From: Myrica gale
Taxonomy: Eukaryota > Streptophyta > Magnoliopsida > Fagales > Myricaceae
Length of the DNA stretch: 64,000 nt
Reading direction: 5' to 3'
NCBI GenBank assembly: GCA_963930655.1
Contig: OZ005602.1
Location: forward strand, 2,363,501-2,427,500
The position numbers were made by a program, and so were the translations under genes. Positions 54,601 to 64,000 of the stretch are shown piece by piece (positions within the stretch are counted from its first letter, which is position 1; each line of letters opens with the position of its first letter). The notes under the pieces are model-generated. The model ran no database searches, had not been told where the DNA came from, and was given only the letters and a program-made list of their open reading frames with translations.

Positions 54601-55218
54601 GCAATTCAAGAACTGGATCTTTCTAATTGCAAAGAGCTCGATCTAGGCCATGATGAGGATGGGATGCAGTGGCAAAGGCTTACGAGCCTCCGCTCTTTAA
54701 CTCTTTCTGATCTTCCAAAACTGGAGTCCCTCCCGCCGGGGCTTCAACATCTTACCACTCTACGACACCTACATATCGAAGGTCTTGGATTCACAGCTCT
54801 TCCAGAGTGGATTCCCAACTGGACATCACTTGAAGACTTGATAATTAGACGCTGCCCCAGTTTGGCATCAATGCCTGAAGGAATGCATCGATTAATGACC
54901 TTGCAGACGCTGACGATTGATCTTTGTCCCATCTTATCGCCAAGATGCAAAAGAGAGACAGGTGAGGACTGGCCCAAGATCGCTCACATCCCAAGGTTCG
55001 AGCTCGATCGGACTCCCACTGATTATGACAGCGAAATTTATGATCAGGTACTTAATCCTTCATTGGAAATCAAGTACCAAGTTCTTCACCTTCAATTTTC
55101 TTTTTGCTCGTTTTCTCACTGTGTTTTTTGGACGCTAAATTTCAGATTGACTAATGGACGAAGAACAAAAGATGTTTGGGATAGGAACTCTGTCGTCGGA
55201 GTCCATTACGAAATCTGA
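51682..55218 (+). pseudogene. NLR-C: CC-NB-ARC-LRR pseudogene
   Basis: The N-terminus MAEGLLFSIAEGIL, the coiled coil LDDVVYKADDLLEDF, P-loop GIGGLGKTT, FLVLDDLWNED, GSRILVTTR, GVPLAIRTIGRLL, CFAYCSLFPKDS and KMHDLMHDLAV identify a CNL closest to NLR-B. Lesions as read: a shift near 51980 after REMLHRDV; a second shift near 52380 (CVSDN then stop), where NLR-B has a longer segment and about 30 bp are missing; CGA to TGA at 53752-53754 (LNNL stop, where NLR-B has LNNLRGNL); a 3-bp TAG insertion at 54340-54342. The remaining LRR (54349 on) ends DWPKIAHIP and reads on into the flank. Only one copy of the LRR segment duplicated in NLR-B is present. Four lesions make assembly error an unlikely full explanation. 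Confidence 0.93.
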
Positions 55219-56409
55219 GGCGCTGCAATGTATGCAAAAAAGTAAACAAATATTTTCTGTATTTTTCTTCCTTTTGGCTGCATTTTGACGCCATACATAT
55301 AATGTTTCAAATATCAGAAGAAACGATGAGGATGTAGAAGAAGAAGAGAGGAAATAGCAGATCATTTAACTTCATCGTGAGCATGGTAGTACTCATCTGG
55401 CCTGTTATTCTGCCTTTTCAATGCTGAACATATTAAAGGTTCCTACTTGGGATATTGATTTAACTGCATAAGCTTGTCATTCTGTATATATTAGTTGGAG
55501 TTAACATTCTTTTATAGTTCTTTCAAATAGGATCAATGTTCAAAGATTATCATGCATATATATTCTAGAGTTTTGTCTTGACTCCATTTAACTTGCCTTT
55601 TCAAGCAAGATCACAAAAGCCGTCAATATGCGTGAGAGAGCGGTGAACTGGCCGCCTAATCAACAATTTCAAAACGGGCGTCCTTTCTGTTGGGGTGCAA
55701 AATGAAGGTAATTGATACTTACTAAAATAACCGTATTTTTTATTGTCTATTTATTACTGCTTATGTAAAACATACGTCTCAAGCACTCCTTGATGTGTCG
55801 AATTGCCTGCATGTAAGATTTACGTCGCATGCTGGAGCATATGGAGTTGATAGCTATAACATGATGATTCAATCAAGTGCTTGGAACTCCACTGGTATTG
55901 CGTCCCAAGAACATTTTCTGTCATCAATTGTCTTGAAGTTGGCTGGCATACAGAGAACGAGGATTTCCTTGTAAAAGAGTGACGTCATTTTGTTTAGTTT
56001 ACTTCAAAGATTTAGAAGTAGGATAGTGATTAAATGAGTCATTCAGATAAAGAAAAAAGGATCTCTAGTTCTTTTGATTTTTTTTCTAATGGGAGTTTCA
56101 GCAATTGCTTGCCCAGGTTTCCAATTCATCAGCACCCGAATTGGCAATTGGCTATCTCCTCTTCTTCTTCTTTTTTAAACTTCTAGTGTTGTATAGCATC
56201 AAATTGAATTGTTCATAATTCTTCTACATTGTACACTGTTGTTGTACATAGTATAAGGTGAATAAAAGAGCTGTCTACATGATGTAATTTTTGAACAATT
56301 CAAAATTTCACAATGAACAGATTTGCTCGGATGATATTTTTTCCTATACATAAATTTTTGATGATATTTTTCAAACATATACTTGTTTTGTTTTTTTGTT
56401 GCAAGCGAA
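55219..56409 (+). repeat. NLR 3' flank module (copy behind NLR-C)
   Basis: Shares blocks with 36730-36920, 39100-39360 and 41850-42480: TATCAGA(A/G)GAAACGA.GAGG, AGCAGATCATTTAACTTCAT, GTCAATATGCGTGAGAGAGC and CAACAATTTCAAAACGGGCG. No coding sequence supported. This is the most compact copy. Confidence 0.7.
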
Positions 56410-56560
56410 AATCTCTAGATTCAACCATTCTAGTTACTATTTAGCTGCAATAAACATAGTAGGACCAGTGTGGTATCTTAATAGGGGCCTCTGTTTAGAA
56501 AGTGTCATTTTCTGCCTCTTGGTTAGCCCTATATAAGAGGATTAGATATTCAAATTATTT
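56410..56560 (+). repeat. Dispersed locus-specific module, copy 3 of 3
   Basis: Closest to 42796-42958. It sits downstream of the 3' end of the minus-strand DUF604 gene. 56561-56884 between it and that gene has no recognisable feature apart from AT-rich sequence. Confidence 0.7.
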
Positions 56561-56884
56561 TAGCATAAGATTTGAATCTCTTTGGGTATTATTTCTTGTA
56601 ACCTTTGAAATCTTAAATACCATTAATCCTGTACCTGCATGCATAGTCAGGTTGAATATATCAAATCATCTCCTCTGATGAAAAAGATCAAAGTTGTCCC
56701 TATCGGAATTTCATGCTAATTGCTTCGATTTTCTTCCAAACGGCACCCAAGAAACATAACATTATGATTGATCATTTCTTGGAAGATTGCTAAGCATCAA
56801 CATAATATATATATATTCTACGTACGTTCAACCAAAAAAAAAAAGGAAACTTCAAAAACTCAAAAAGCCCATTTTGTGTTAGAC

Positions 56885-58725
56885 TTAGGCAATCAGCTCA
56901 TCCTTCAAGCAAGTCCTATATTTGACTTCGGCGACACTTTTATTAGCGGTGGATGCAATATCACAACAATCTCTTCCCCCGGCCTGTGAAACAAAAAAAA
57001 AAGGGTGCAGTAACGTAAAACAAAGGTCAAGAAATCTCCCTGCTTGTAAACAACTCACAAATGTTATGTTGAACAATTCATAGCAGTGTAGGGTGAAAAG
57101 TAAAGGACTCACTTCCATACGCGTTGTTGCTGGTGAAAACACCTGAATCTTGGTGATGGCATCCGCGGAATGATTACCGGTCAATGAACAAGCTGGCAAA
57201 CCACGAGCAGATGCTCTAAAATACGTTGTAACAATTTGCTCCCCTTGCGTCTATTGCTCTACAGAATCAAGGAAAAACACATGAGGAGCTTCACAGGAAT
57301 CCTTAGAGGTCCATCGGGTGTTGAACGTGTAGACGGGTGTCCTTGCATTTCCCCACCATGCCTTGAATGTCTCAAGAGGTCTGCTTAAAAGGCTCCGAGG
57401 GAATATGTTCTCGTATACATTAACCGAGTAGCCCCATGAAATTGAGAAAGACCAATTGCTTGGCCTGTGGTGGCATATGGTTTGTTGAAGAAGACGCGAT
57501 TGGTCTTCTTTTGCTGCCTTCATGAGGTGGTTTATCGATTCGAAACGGTTCATGGAGGCAAAGATCGGGTCTATTGTGTCAATGTGGTGGAGTGAAAGGA
57601 AAGGAGACTGGGGATGAGCTGATAGAAAACCTGATATGTCACTGCGTAGATCAATCTGCATCACAAATATATATCATTAGTGCTAATTAGTTTGTGATGG
57701 AAAACCTCAAGAGTATTTTGTTCAATTGCCTGCAGGGATCATTTATTATATATATGAATTTTAAATCTGCCACAGGCAGAATGAAATTTCACGGAGTACT
57801 ATTTGAAAATTAATGCTCATTTTTCATTAAAAAGAAAAGCAAGTACTGATGCAATATTATATGCTTATAATTAATCCGAAAAACAACAAATAAATATTAC
57901 CTGGTGAAATCCTTTTTCGTGAGTTAGAGAAACTCCTAAATCAGCCAAACATAAATGTAACATAAAATCGCTAAAATCCACGTGGACATATCTCTCAATA
58001 CAATCGTCTAACTGGGTTGCCAATGCTTCCACTAGAGGGTAACTCAAAGCAAACCCGGCTCCACCAAATGCCATTTCAAATGAGAGACCACCATTCGACG
58101 GAATAAACTCTGAACTCGATCCAATATAGTAGAATTTAGAGTGGTTGTACTTTGCTAAAACCTCAACTAAGTTATCGACGAACAGGACAGTATCATCGTC
58201 TGCCATCACGTACCATCTCACATCTTTATCTCCGAGTTTAAATGTTTCCATTATTCTACGTAACATTCGGACCTGGACCTGAACCGACGGCACCAATCTT
58301 GGGTATACTCTCAGTACATTGAGATCTTCATTGACACGGAAAGGAGGAGAAGTTGAAGGCCAAGGTTGGAATTCCTGCGTGGGAGCTCTATCTAGGAAAA
58401 GATATCCCCTGGTCATGTTCGGACGCCACCATGCTTCGTTGTATGGCTTCTTGTACTTCCATTTGTTCATGGAACCAGCTATGCTGAACACAATGTGGCT
58501 AATATTTGTAGGAGCTGGATTAATGCTGATGGGAATTGTAGTTGGCCATTTCTGCTTAATGGTTGACAAGAGATCGGACGGCTGGTAATGGGGAGCCTTA
58601 AACAACGTGTAGAACAAAAACAGGACAAGACCTGAAATTGCCAGAGACTTGCATAAGGTTCCAAGGGATAGAAGGCTGAGATTTTGTTGAATGGTGCTCG
58701 AGTTCATAGAATTTGAAGAAGACAT
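56885..58725 (-). pseudogene. DUF604 / Fringe-like glycosyltransferase-type gene with one in-frame stop
   Basis: Three exons by GT-AG sites on the minus strand: 58725-57901 (275 codons), 57655-57113 (181 codons) and 56983-56885 (32 codons plus TAA), in phase throughout; total 488 residues. A short cytosolic tail and membrane anchor (SLAISGLVLFLFYTLF, about 28-43) suggest a type II Golgi-type protein. WYVMADDDTVLFVDNLV carries the DXD-like metal site, FGGAGFALSYPLVEAL is the conserved core, and RDCCDIA is the family C-terminus. Codon 410 is TAG (57253-57251) within LDSVEQ-stop-TQGEQIVTTYFRA. Reading continues in frame after it, so a single substitution truncates the product by 78 residues. I chose the ATG at 58725 because the codons before it lack an upstream ATG. 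The enzymatic activity of this family is poorly defined. Confidence 0.85.
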
Positions 58726-59041
58726 TGAGAAGGATTGCTGAGAGGTATTGCTCAATCAAATGCATGAGGGTTAACTAATTAAGATGACTAAAAGTTTAAA
58801 TGTAAAGAAAGTTTTCTATTGAAGTTTGCAAATAATTGGATCTCGAGCTTTTTAAGACCTTGATTATTGTTCAAGATTGCTAATACATGTGATATTGCTC
58901 CTTTTTTAATTAATGCTTCTACCGTCCAAAATGTTAGCAAGTCTTGATAGACAATGTGACGGAGCTTACGCATAATATTTCGTGAGAAGTGAGTTATATT
59001 AATATATAAAAAGTGCTTCAACGCGTGTATGTTCAGCTTTG
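58726..59041. other. Short upstream region of the DUF604 gene
   Basis: About 315 bases between the DUF604 start codon and the copia fragment. No clear TATA box in the minus direction was identified; otherwise AT-rich. Confidence 0.4.
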
Positions 59042-59779
59042 GAAGTGCAGGAAGGTGTTAGAACAAGAACAAATGAAAGGTTTACCATGAAAGGTTTACC
59101 ATATGCATCTGCAATCGGCAGTTTGATGTATGCTCAGGTCTGTACTAGACCTGATATTGCATTAGCAGTTGGTATACTGGGAAGATACCAAAGTAATCCT
59201 GGATTGGAGCATTGGAGAGCTGCAAAGAAGGTCATGCGGTACTTACAAGGAACCAAGAATTACAGTTTGACCTACAGACATGTTGACCATTTAGAAGTGT
59301 CTGGGTATACAGATTCAGATTTTGCTGGATGTATAGATAGCAGAAAGTCTACGTCAGGGTACATTTTTCTCTTTGCTGGAGGAGCTGTATCCTGGAAAAG
59401 TTGCAAACAGACTATAGTTGCTACCTCTACAATGGAAGCAGAGTTTATTGCGTGCTATGAAGCCACTACACAGGCATTGTGGTTAAGAAATTTTGTTAGT
59501 GGTCTCAAAATTATTGAGTCTGTTGAGAGACCAATTAAGATCTTATGTGACAATTCTGCGGCAATATTCTTTTCAAAGAATCATAAAAGTGGAAGCAGGA
59601 GTAAGCACATAGATATCAAGTATCTTAGTGTGAGAGAAAACATCAAGAGACATGCTGTTTCTATAGAGCATATAAGTACTAAGTTGATGCTTGTTGATCC
59701 CATGACTAAAGGTTTACCGGTAAAACAGTTTAAAGGTCATGTGGACCATATGGGGCTTGCAAATTCATTTTGTACTTAG
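59042..59779 (+). pseudogene. copia polyprotein 3' end (RT tail and RNase H), 5'-truncated
   Basis: An open frame of about 245 codons to TAG at 59777-59779 holds YASAIGSLMYAQVCTRPDIA (end of reverse transcriptase/connection) and the RNase H domain SGYTDSDFAG, TSTMEAEFIA, LCDNSAA and SKHIDIKY with D-E-D acidic residues. The C-terminus VDPMTKGLPVKQFKGHVDHM is typical of copia. It starts abruptly at about 59042, with gag, protease, integrase and most of RT missing. No stop occurs within the part present, so it is a fairly young fragment. Confidence 0.9.
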
Positions 59780-60106
59780 TTTCTCTCAAATTTTTAATTA
59801 CAGACATGAAGTTATTGTAATAAAGATTTATTGCGCAAATTCTTTATTATTTATTATTATCTATGGAGATAAATAAAATAGGACCTGAATGACTTATAGG
59901 AAGTTCATTCATAAAGTTTTGATTCCCATAAAGTACTCATATAATGAGTATTGTGCTGGTAATACATTGAAGGGACGACCGATTATGTTACGGTTTTACC
60001 GCTATGATTCGTGTGTAGCATTCATTATGTGGGTGGGAGGATTCCATAAACAGTTGGTCATACTAAAGAACTTCAGACACCATTAAGACATATGTCGTCA
60101 AGGTCA

Positions 60107-60116
60107 AGTGGGAGAA
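60107..60116 (+). other. Polypurine tract of the copia element
   Basis: AAGTGGGAGAA-type purine run directly before the LTR start TGTTAG, the position used for plus-strand priming in copia elements. Confidence 0.75.
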
Positions 60117-60630
60117 TGTTAGAAAATTTCCTTAAGGTGACCTAATTGACATATGTAAATAATCTTTTAAAGTTTTAAAGATTATGGTGTTAGTTAAAAT
60201 AAGATTATGGAATCTGTAGCAGATTCAAATTTAGAACTAATTGGATAAAGATTGCAATTTGATTTCTGATTTAAATTGGAATTCAAATTGTAACCAATTA
60301 GATAAAGTTTGCTATTTGATTTTGAATTTGAATTTGCTATTTGATTTTGAATTTGAATTACCTTGATGGAAGGAACAAATTCAAATCTACAACAGATTGA
60401 GGGTCCCTGACCTAGCCTATAAATAAGAGGCCTGTGTATACCATCTAATGCATTCTCTGTAAGGCATAGGCATAGGTTGGAAGAGCCTCACTAAAATACT
60501 TCATATTCATAAAGTTACTCTGCAGAGATTCTGTTCGAGTGCTGAGCAAGATGGCTGGAGGTAAAGATCCTGTTATATTTATTCCGCTGCATTCACAATC
60601 AAATTGATTGATTGTGATTTTACTCTTACA
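60117..60630 (+). mobile_element. copia LTR (514 bp)
   Basis: Starts TGTTAGAAAA, ends CTCTTACA. It contains a TATA box (CTATAAATAAGAGG near 60417) and internal short repeats (TTGATTTTGAATTTGAATT twice near 60320 and 60340). A polypurine tract lies to the left and a primer-binding site TGGTATCGGAGCC (60633-60645, one mismatch to the usual TGGTATCAGAGCC) to the right. Having both means it serves as the 3' LTR of the left part and the 5' LTR of the right part. Confidence 0.85.
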
Positions 60631-60632
60631 TG

Positions 60633-62123
60633 TGGTATCGGAGCCATCCTTCAAGCTTCTTGTTCAGTGAAGCGATCTACTGATTAAATTCAGATTGACG
60701 CTTGAATCAAGAGCTAAAGGTTCTCTGTATCAGTGTTTTAAAAGAAATTTTTTTCTTTCTTTGACCGGATCTCTATTATGTTCGGTATAAGTTTTTTTTT
60801 TGTATTTTTTGGTGACAATGCAATTTTGCTAATGCCTGAAACCTTACACGGTGTGCTTTCAGTTACTGTTATATTGCATAACTTTGTTTATGAATTGGAA
60901 AAGGCACTACGTTGTTGTTGGTGCAAACAAAAGCATATTTTAAAAAAAAAAAAACCGTATGATTTGGGTTTTGATTTTGCAAAATGTTCATAAAACATCT
61001 TCATGAAAACCAAGTTTTTTGATTCATTGGAATGGTAAAATACTGTGTTTTGGTTCTTAAACAAAGAAGATGAAGAGTCACCAGAGGAGGTGACCCTCCC
61101 TGCGGCAGCAGGTGGCCGGAGAGGAGCCTCCTCTCCCAGCCACGGGTTAGAAACCCGTGGCCTTCAAAGGCTGCCGGCGATGAGAGGCTCTCGGCCTTCT
61201 CGTCGCCGGCGAAGGCTGGTGCAGGCGGCGGCGTCCATTGGGACGCCAGGCAGTGCAGCGGCGTCCCCTAGGACGCCAGGCCGCTGCATGAGTTGCGGCG
61301 GCAGTTGCCGCCGCAAGTCTGCTACAAACACAGACCTTCGGGTCTGTGTTTAAGATGACCGGGTCATTGACCCGGTAACCCGGGTAGGGTTACCTACCCG
61401 GATAAGTCAGGAGGCCAGCCCAAGGGCCTTGAGGCCCAAAATGCTTCTGACCAGATGGGCTGGACTGACCATTGGGTCAGCCCAAGGCCCTTGAAGCCCA
61501 AAGCCCTGACCCGAATGGATCGGGTCAGGCGACCTGCGTGGGCGGGTTGCGGTATGGACCGCCGGTCCGGTCGGACCGGCAGATTATATTTTTATTATTT
61601 TTAAATTTTAAATTTTAATTTTAATTTTTTTTTTTAAAAAAAAAAAAAAAACTTTTATGCTTTTATGCTTGCATTAATTTCTAGAATTATTTGTATGTTC
61701 AATGTTTCATTGATTAAATTCTAGAAATATTAGTTTATGCTTGCATTAATTTCTAGAATTATTATGATGTTCAATGTTTAATTGATTAAATTCTAGAAAT
61801 GTCAATTTACTTTTATGCTTGCATTAATTTCTAGAATTATTATGATGTTCAATGTTTAATTGATTCCATTCTAGAAATATTAAATTTATGCTTGATTTAT
61901 TATGTGAAAAAATCTAATTATATAGATAGGTTGATCATGCATAAAATGTATGATGCCTAGACCAAGCATGATTAAATGAACCTACTAAGGTTAGTGGGAA
62001 TATGGGGTATGATCGAAGAATACAGGTCAGGGACAGTTCTGGCTAAGGCAAGTCTTGGTACTTAAAGGTCCTCAGACCTACCTCACTTACCTGGGAGCTC
62101 CCCTGCTTCTGTTTTAGAAAATA
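60633..62123 (+). mobile_element. copia leader region after the primer-binding site, no gag recognised
   Basis: After the primer-binding site come an AT-rich leader, a sharply GC-rich block (about 61080-61580) with many short inverted repeats (GGGTCATTGACCC, CCCGGGTAGGGTTACCTACCCGG in pieces, GACCGCCGGTCC), and A/T homopolymers. Three direct repeats of about 72-78 bp (ATGCTTGCATTAATTTCTAG at 61665, 61737 and 61815) follow. A 102-codon frame (61045-61353) is arginine/serine-rich and matches nothing I know. The region ends at 62123, where DUF604 sequence starts. Confidence 0.6.
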
Positions 62124-62878
62124 CTATTGTGTCAATGTGGTGGAGTGAAAGGAAAGGAGACTGGGGATGAGCTGATAGAAAACCTGATATGTCACTGCGT
62201 AGATCAATCTGCATCACAAATATATATCATTAGTGCTAATTAGTTTGTGATGGAAAACCTCAAGAGTATTTTGTTCAATTGCCTGCAGGGATCATTTATT
62301 ATATATATGAATTTTAAATCTGCCACATGCAGAATGAAATTTCACGGAGTACTATTTGAAAATTAATGCTCATTTTTCATTAAAAAGAAAAGCAAGTACT
62401 GATGCAATATTATATGCTTATAATTAATCCGAAAAACAACAAATAAATATTACCTGGTGAAATCCTTTTTCGTGAGTTAGAGAAACTCCTAAATCAGCCA
62501 AACATAAATGTAACATAAAATCGCTAAAATCCACGTGGACATATCTCTCAATACAATCGTCTAACTGGGTTGCCAATGCTTCCACTAGAGGGTAACTCAA
62601 AGCAAACCCGGCTCCACCAAATGCCATTTCAAATGAGAGACCACCATTCGACGGAATAAACTCTGAACTCGATCCAATATAGTAGAATTTAGAGTGGTTG
62701 TACTTTGCTAAAACCTCAACTAAGTTATCGACGAACAGGACAGTATCATCGTCTGCCATCACGTACCATCTCACATCTTTATCTCCGAGTTTAAATGTTT
62801 CCATTATTCTACGTAACATTCGGACCTGGACCTGAACCGACGGCACCAATCTTGGGTACACTCTCAGTACATTGAGAT
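62124..62878 (-). pseudogene. 755-bp copy of the DUF604 gene interior
   Basis: Corresponds to 57571-58325 base for base with no net length change; I saw only two substitutions (CCACATGCAG for CCACAGGCAG; GGGTACACTC for GGGTATACTC). It includes the last part of exon 1 (YPRLVPSVQVQVRMLRRIME to GFHQ, with MADDDTV), the whole first intron and the start of exon 2. Both ends are abrupt: copia leader on the left, another repeat on the right. It cannot encode a protein alone. Confidence 0.93.
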
Positions 62879-64000
62879 TGAAACTACGTTTAGACCCTAG
62901 AATATACCTAGAGGGGGGGTGAATAGGTATTTAAAAACTAATACACCTCTCTTTACAAGACCACAGAAAACCAAGTTCAAAAACTAATACACTTGCACTA
63001 TTAAAACCTATTCAAACAATATGATATAAGCACTTAACAACAACCTCAAACAATCAAATTAAGAATGATTCAATCTTGACCAAATAGCTTTTAGAGAAAC
63101 AATTACAGCAGCAATCACTACTCAATATATCAAAGACTCAAAACAGAAAAATCAAGATTGACATGTAACTTTGACAACTATCAATTAACAATAATGAAAT
63201 ATAGTCAGCAACAATATGATCAACTTAATTATGATTTTTCAGCAATGTAAAAACTGCACTTCAAGAAATAATATCATAACAACAGCCTATACAAATTTCA
63301 GCAAGCAACACTTAACGTATAAAAGATTTCTTGAACCTATTTCACACAAGAAATATTCTCAGATTCAACAATACAAATTCAAACTCTTAAGCAACAATAT
63401 TCAACACTTCTAAGACTAATAACCAACAAAGATTCGGACAGAATTCAATAGTCACTAAGTTGACAATTTCAAGTTACCAATATCTTTCAGATCTGCAAAA
63501 TAATCAACAAGAAATAGTTAGTTGCAAAAATATCAAGAAAGAAGAGAAAAGAATCAACACAGAAATTTTTGGTAACGAAGTGAAAAATTTCTCAAGAAGA
63601 ACGTCTTCTGAGAAATAAAAAACACTCCGGGTGTTTCCACCAAGTCTTTCCACTAGAACGTCCGAATTTTACAATGGTGATCTTAACCAAAAACCTTTTG
63701 GCCTCAAGACCCCTTTTCCTATGTAAAATCACCCAAATCCACCGAATTGGGTTGGTGCCCAGCACCCACTCGAAGACCAGCAACTCTGGTGCTCGTTCTA
63801 CAGCAGATCCCACGAACTCGTGGGCTTGAGGTTCCTCTGAAACTTTCAGCAACAACTTTTCTTGAGAACCCACTCAAGAAACTCAACTCTTGGTGATGTG
63901 AATCTTCAATAGCAACGAACTAAGAACTTCCAGCCTTCAGTCGACGACAAGGCTCACTGATCTTCCACCAGAGGGAAGATTACTCACTCTCACAATCAGA
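62879..64000. repeat. Repeat-like sequence to the end of the window, probable retroelement part
   Basis: Opens with CCCTAGAATATACCTAGAGG followed by GGGGGTGAATAGGT, a motif I associate with plant retrotransposon-derived sequence, then about 600 bp of A- and C-rich DNA with frequent AACAA motifs, and a less AT-rich part from 63600. The 93-codon minus-strand frame at 63592-63873 has no domain I recognise. The boundary at 62879 coincides with the end of the DUF604 copy. The family assignment is uncertain. Confidence 0.35.

Noticed and set aside
61045..61353. A 102-codon arginine-rich frame in the copia leader
   Set aside because: Open frames are expected in GC-rich sequence; no gag motif and no start context that favours it.
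63592..63873. A 93-codon minus-strand gene near the window end
   Set aside because: Lies in probable retroelement sequence, with no motif recognised; the window ends before context can decide.

Overview
This looks like nuclear DNA of a flowering plant, probably a dicot. It has AT-rich intergenic sequence, spliced genes with GT-AG introns, CC-NB-ARC-LRR (CNL) disease-resistance genes and a dense set of plant transposons (copia, TRIM, LINE, SINE, hAT, CACTA, Mutator-like, MITEs). The species cannot be told from the sequence alone.

Layout. (1) 1-3.05 kb: the last six exons of a RETICULATA-related (DUF3411) plastid protein gene, apparently intact. (2) 4-8.3 kb: retroposon, MITEs (one nested in another, with a perfect 9-bp target duplication) and a tandem array built from one leucine-rich-repeat segment, interrupted by a 290-bp TRIM. 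(3) 8.9-12.4 kb: NLR-A, a CNL with frameshifts and a stop, then a 3' flank that recurs downstream. (4) 16.6-17.1 kb: a small NLR relic. (5) 18-31.5 kb: a transposon block with hAT, CACTA-like and Mutator-like relics, a mini-SINE and MITEs. (6) 32.5-36.6 kb: NLR-B, the best preserved copy (one single-base frameshift in about 1350 codons), carrying in-frame LRR duplications. (7) 36.6-43.4 kb: tandem copies of NLR tails and 3' flank, ending in a deletion derivative of a DUF604 glycosyltransferase-like gene. (8) 43.6-50.6 kb: copia relic, RNase H-type relics, a hAT MITE and a 'ghost' NLR locus that keeps promoter-like and 3' flank sequence but no NLR body. (9) 51.7-55.2 kb: NLR-C, a pseudogene. 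(10) 56.9-58.7 kb: the full DUF604 gene on the minus strand, with an in-frame stop. (11) 59-62.1 kb: a copia piece in the order RT/RNase H, polypurine tract, LTR, primer-binding site, leader, followed by a near-identical 755-bp copy of part of the DUF604 gene and further repeat-like sequence to the end.

Overall story. A block of about 10 kb or more (upstream RNase H relic, NLR promoter, NLR, 3' flank, DUF604) appears to have been duplicated several times and then degraded by point mutation, unequal exchange, microhomology deletion and transposon insertion. The three NLR bodies share the same CNL architecture; all carry lesions as read here. No novel enzymatic system was recognised. The most unusual structures are the LRR-derived tandem array, the ghost NLR, the paralogous empty site for the hAT MITE, and the copia/DUF604 mosaic.
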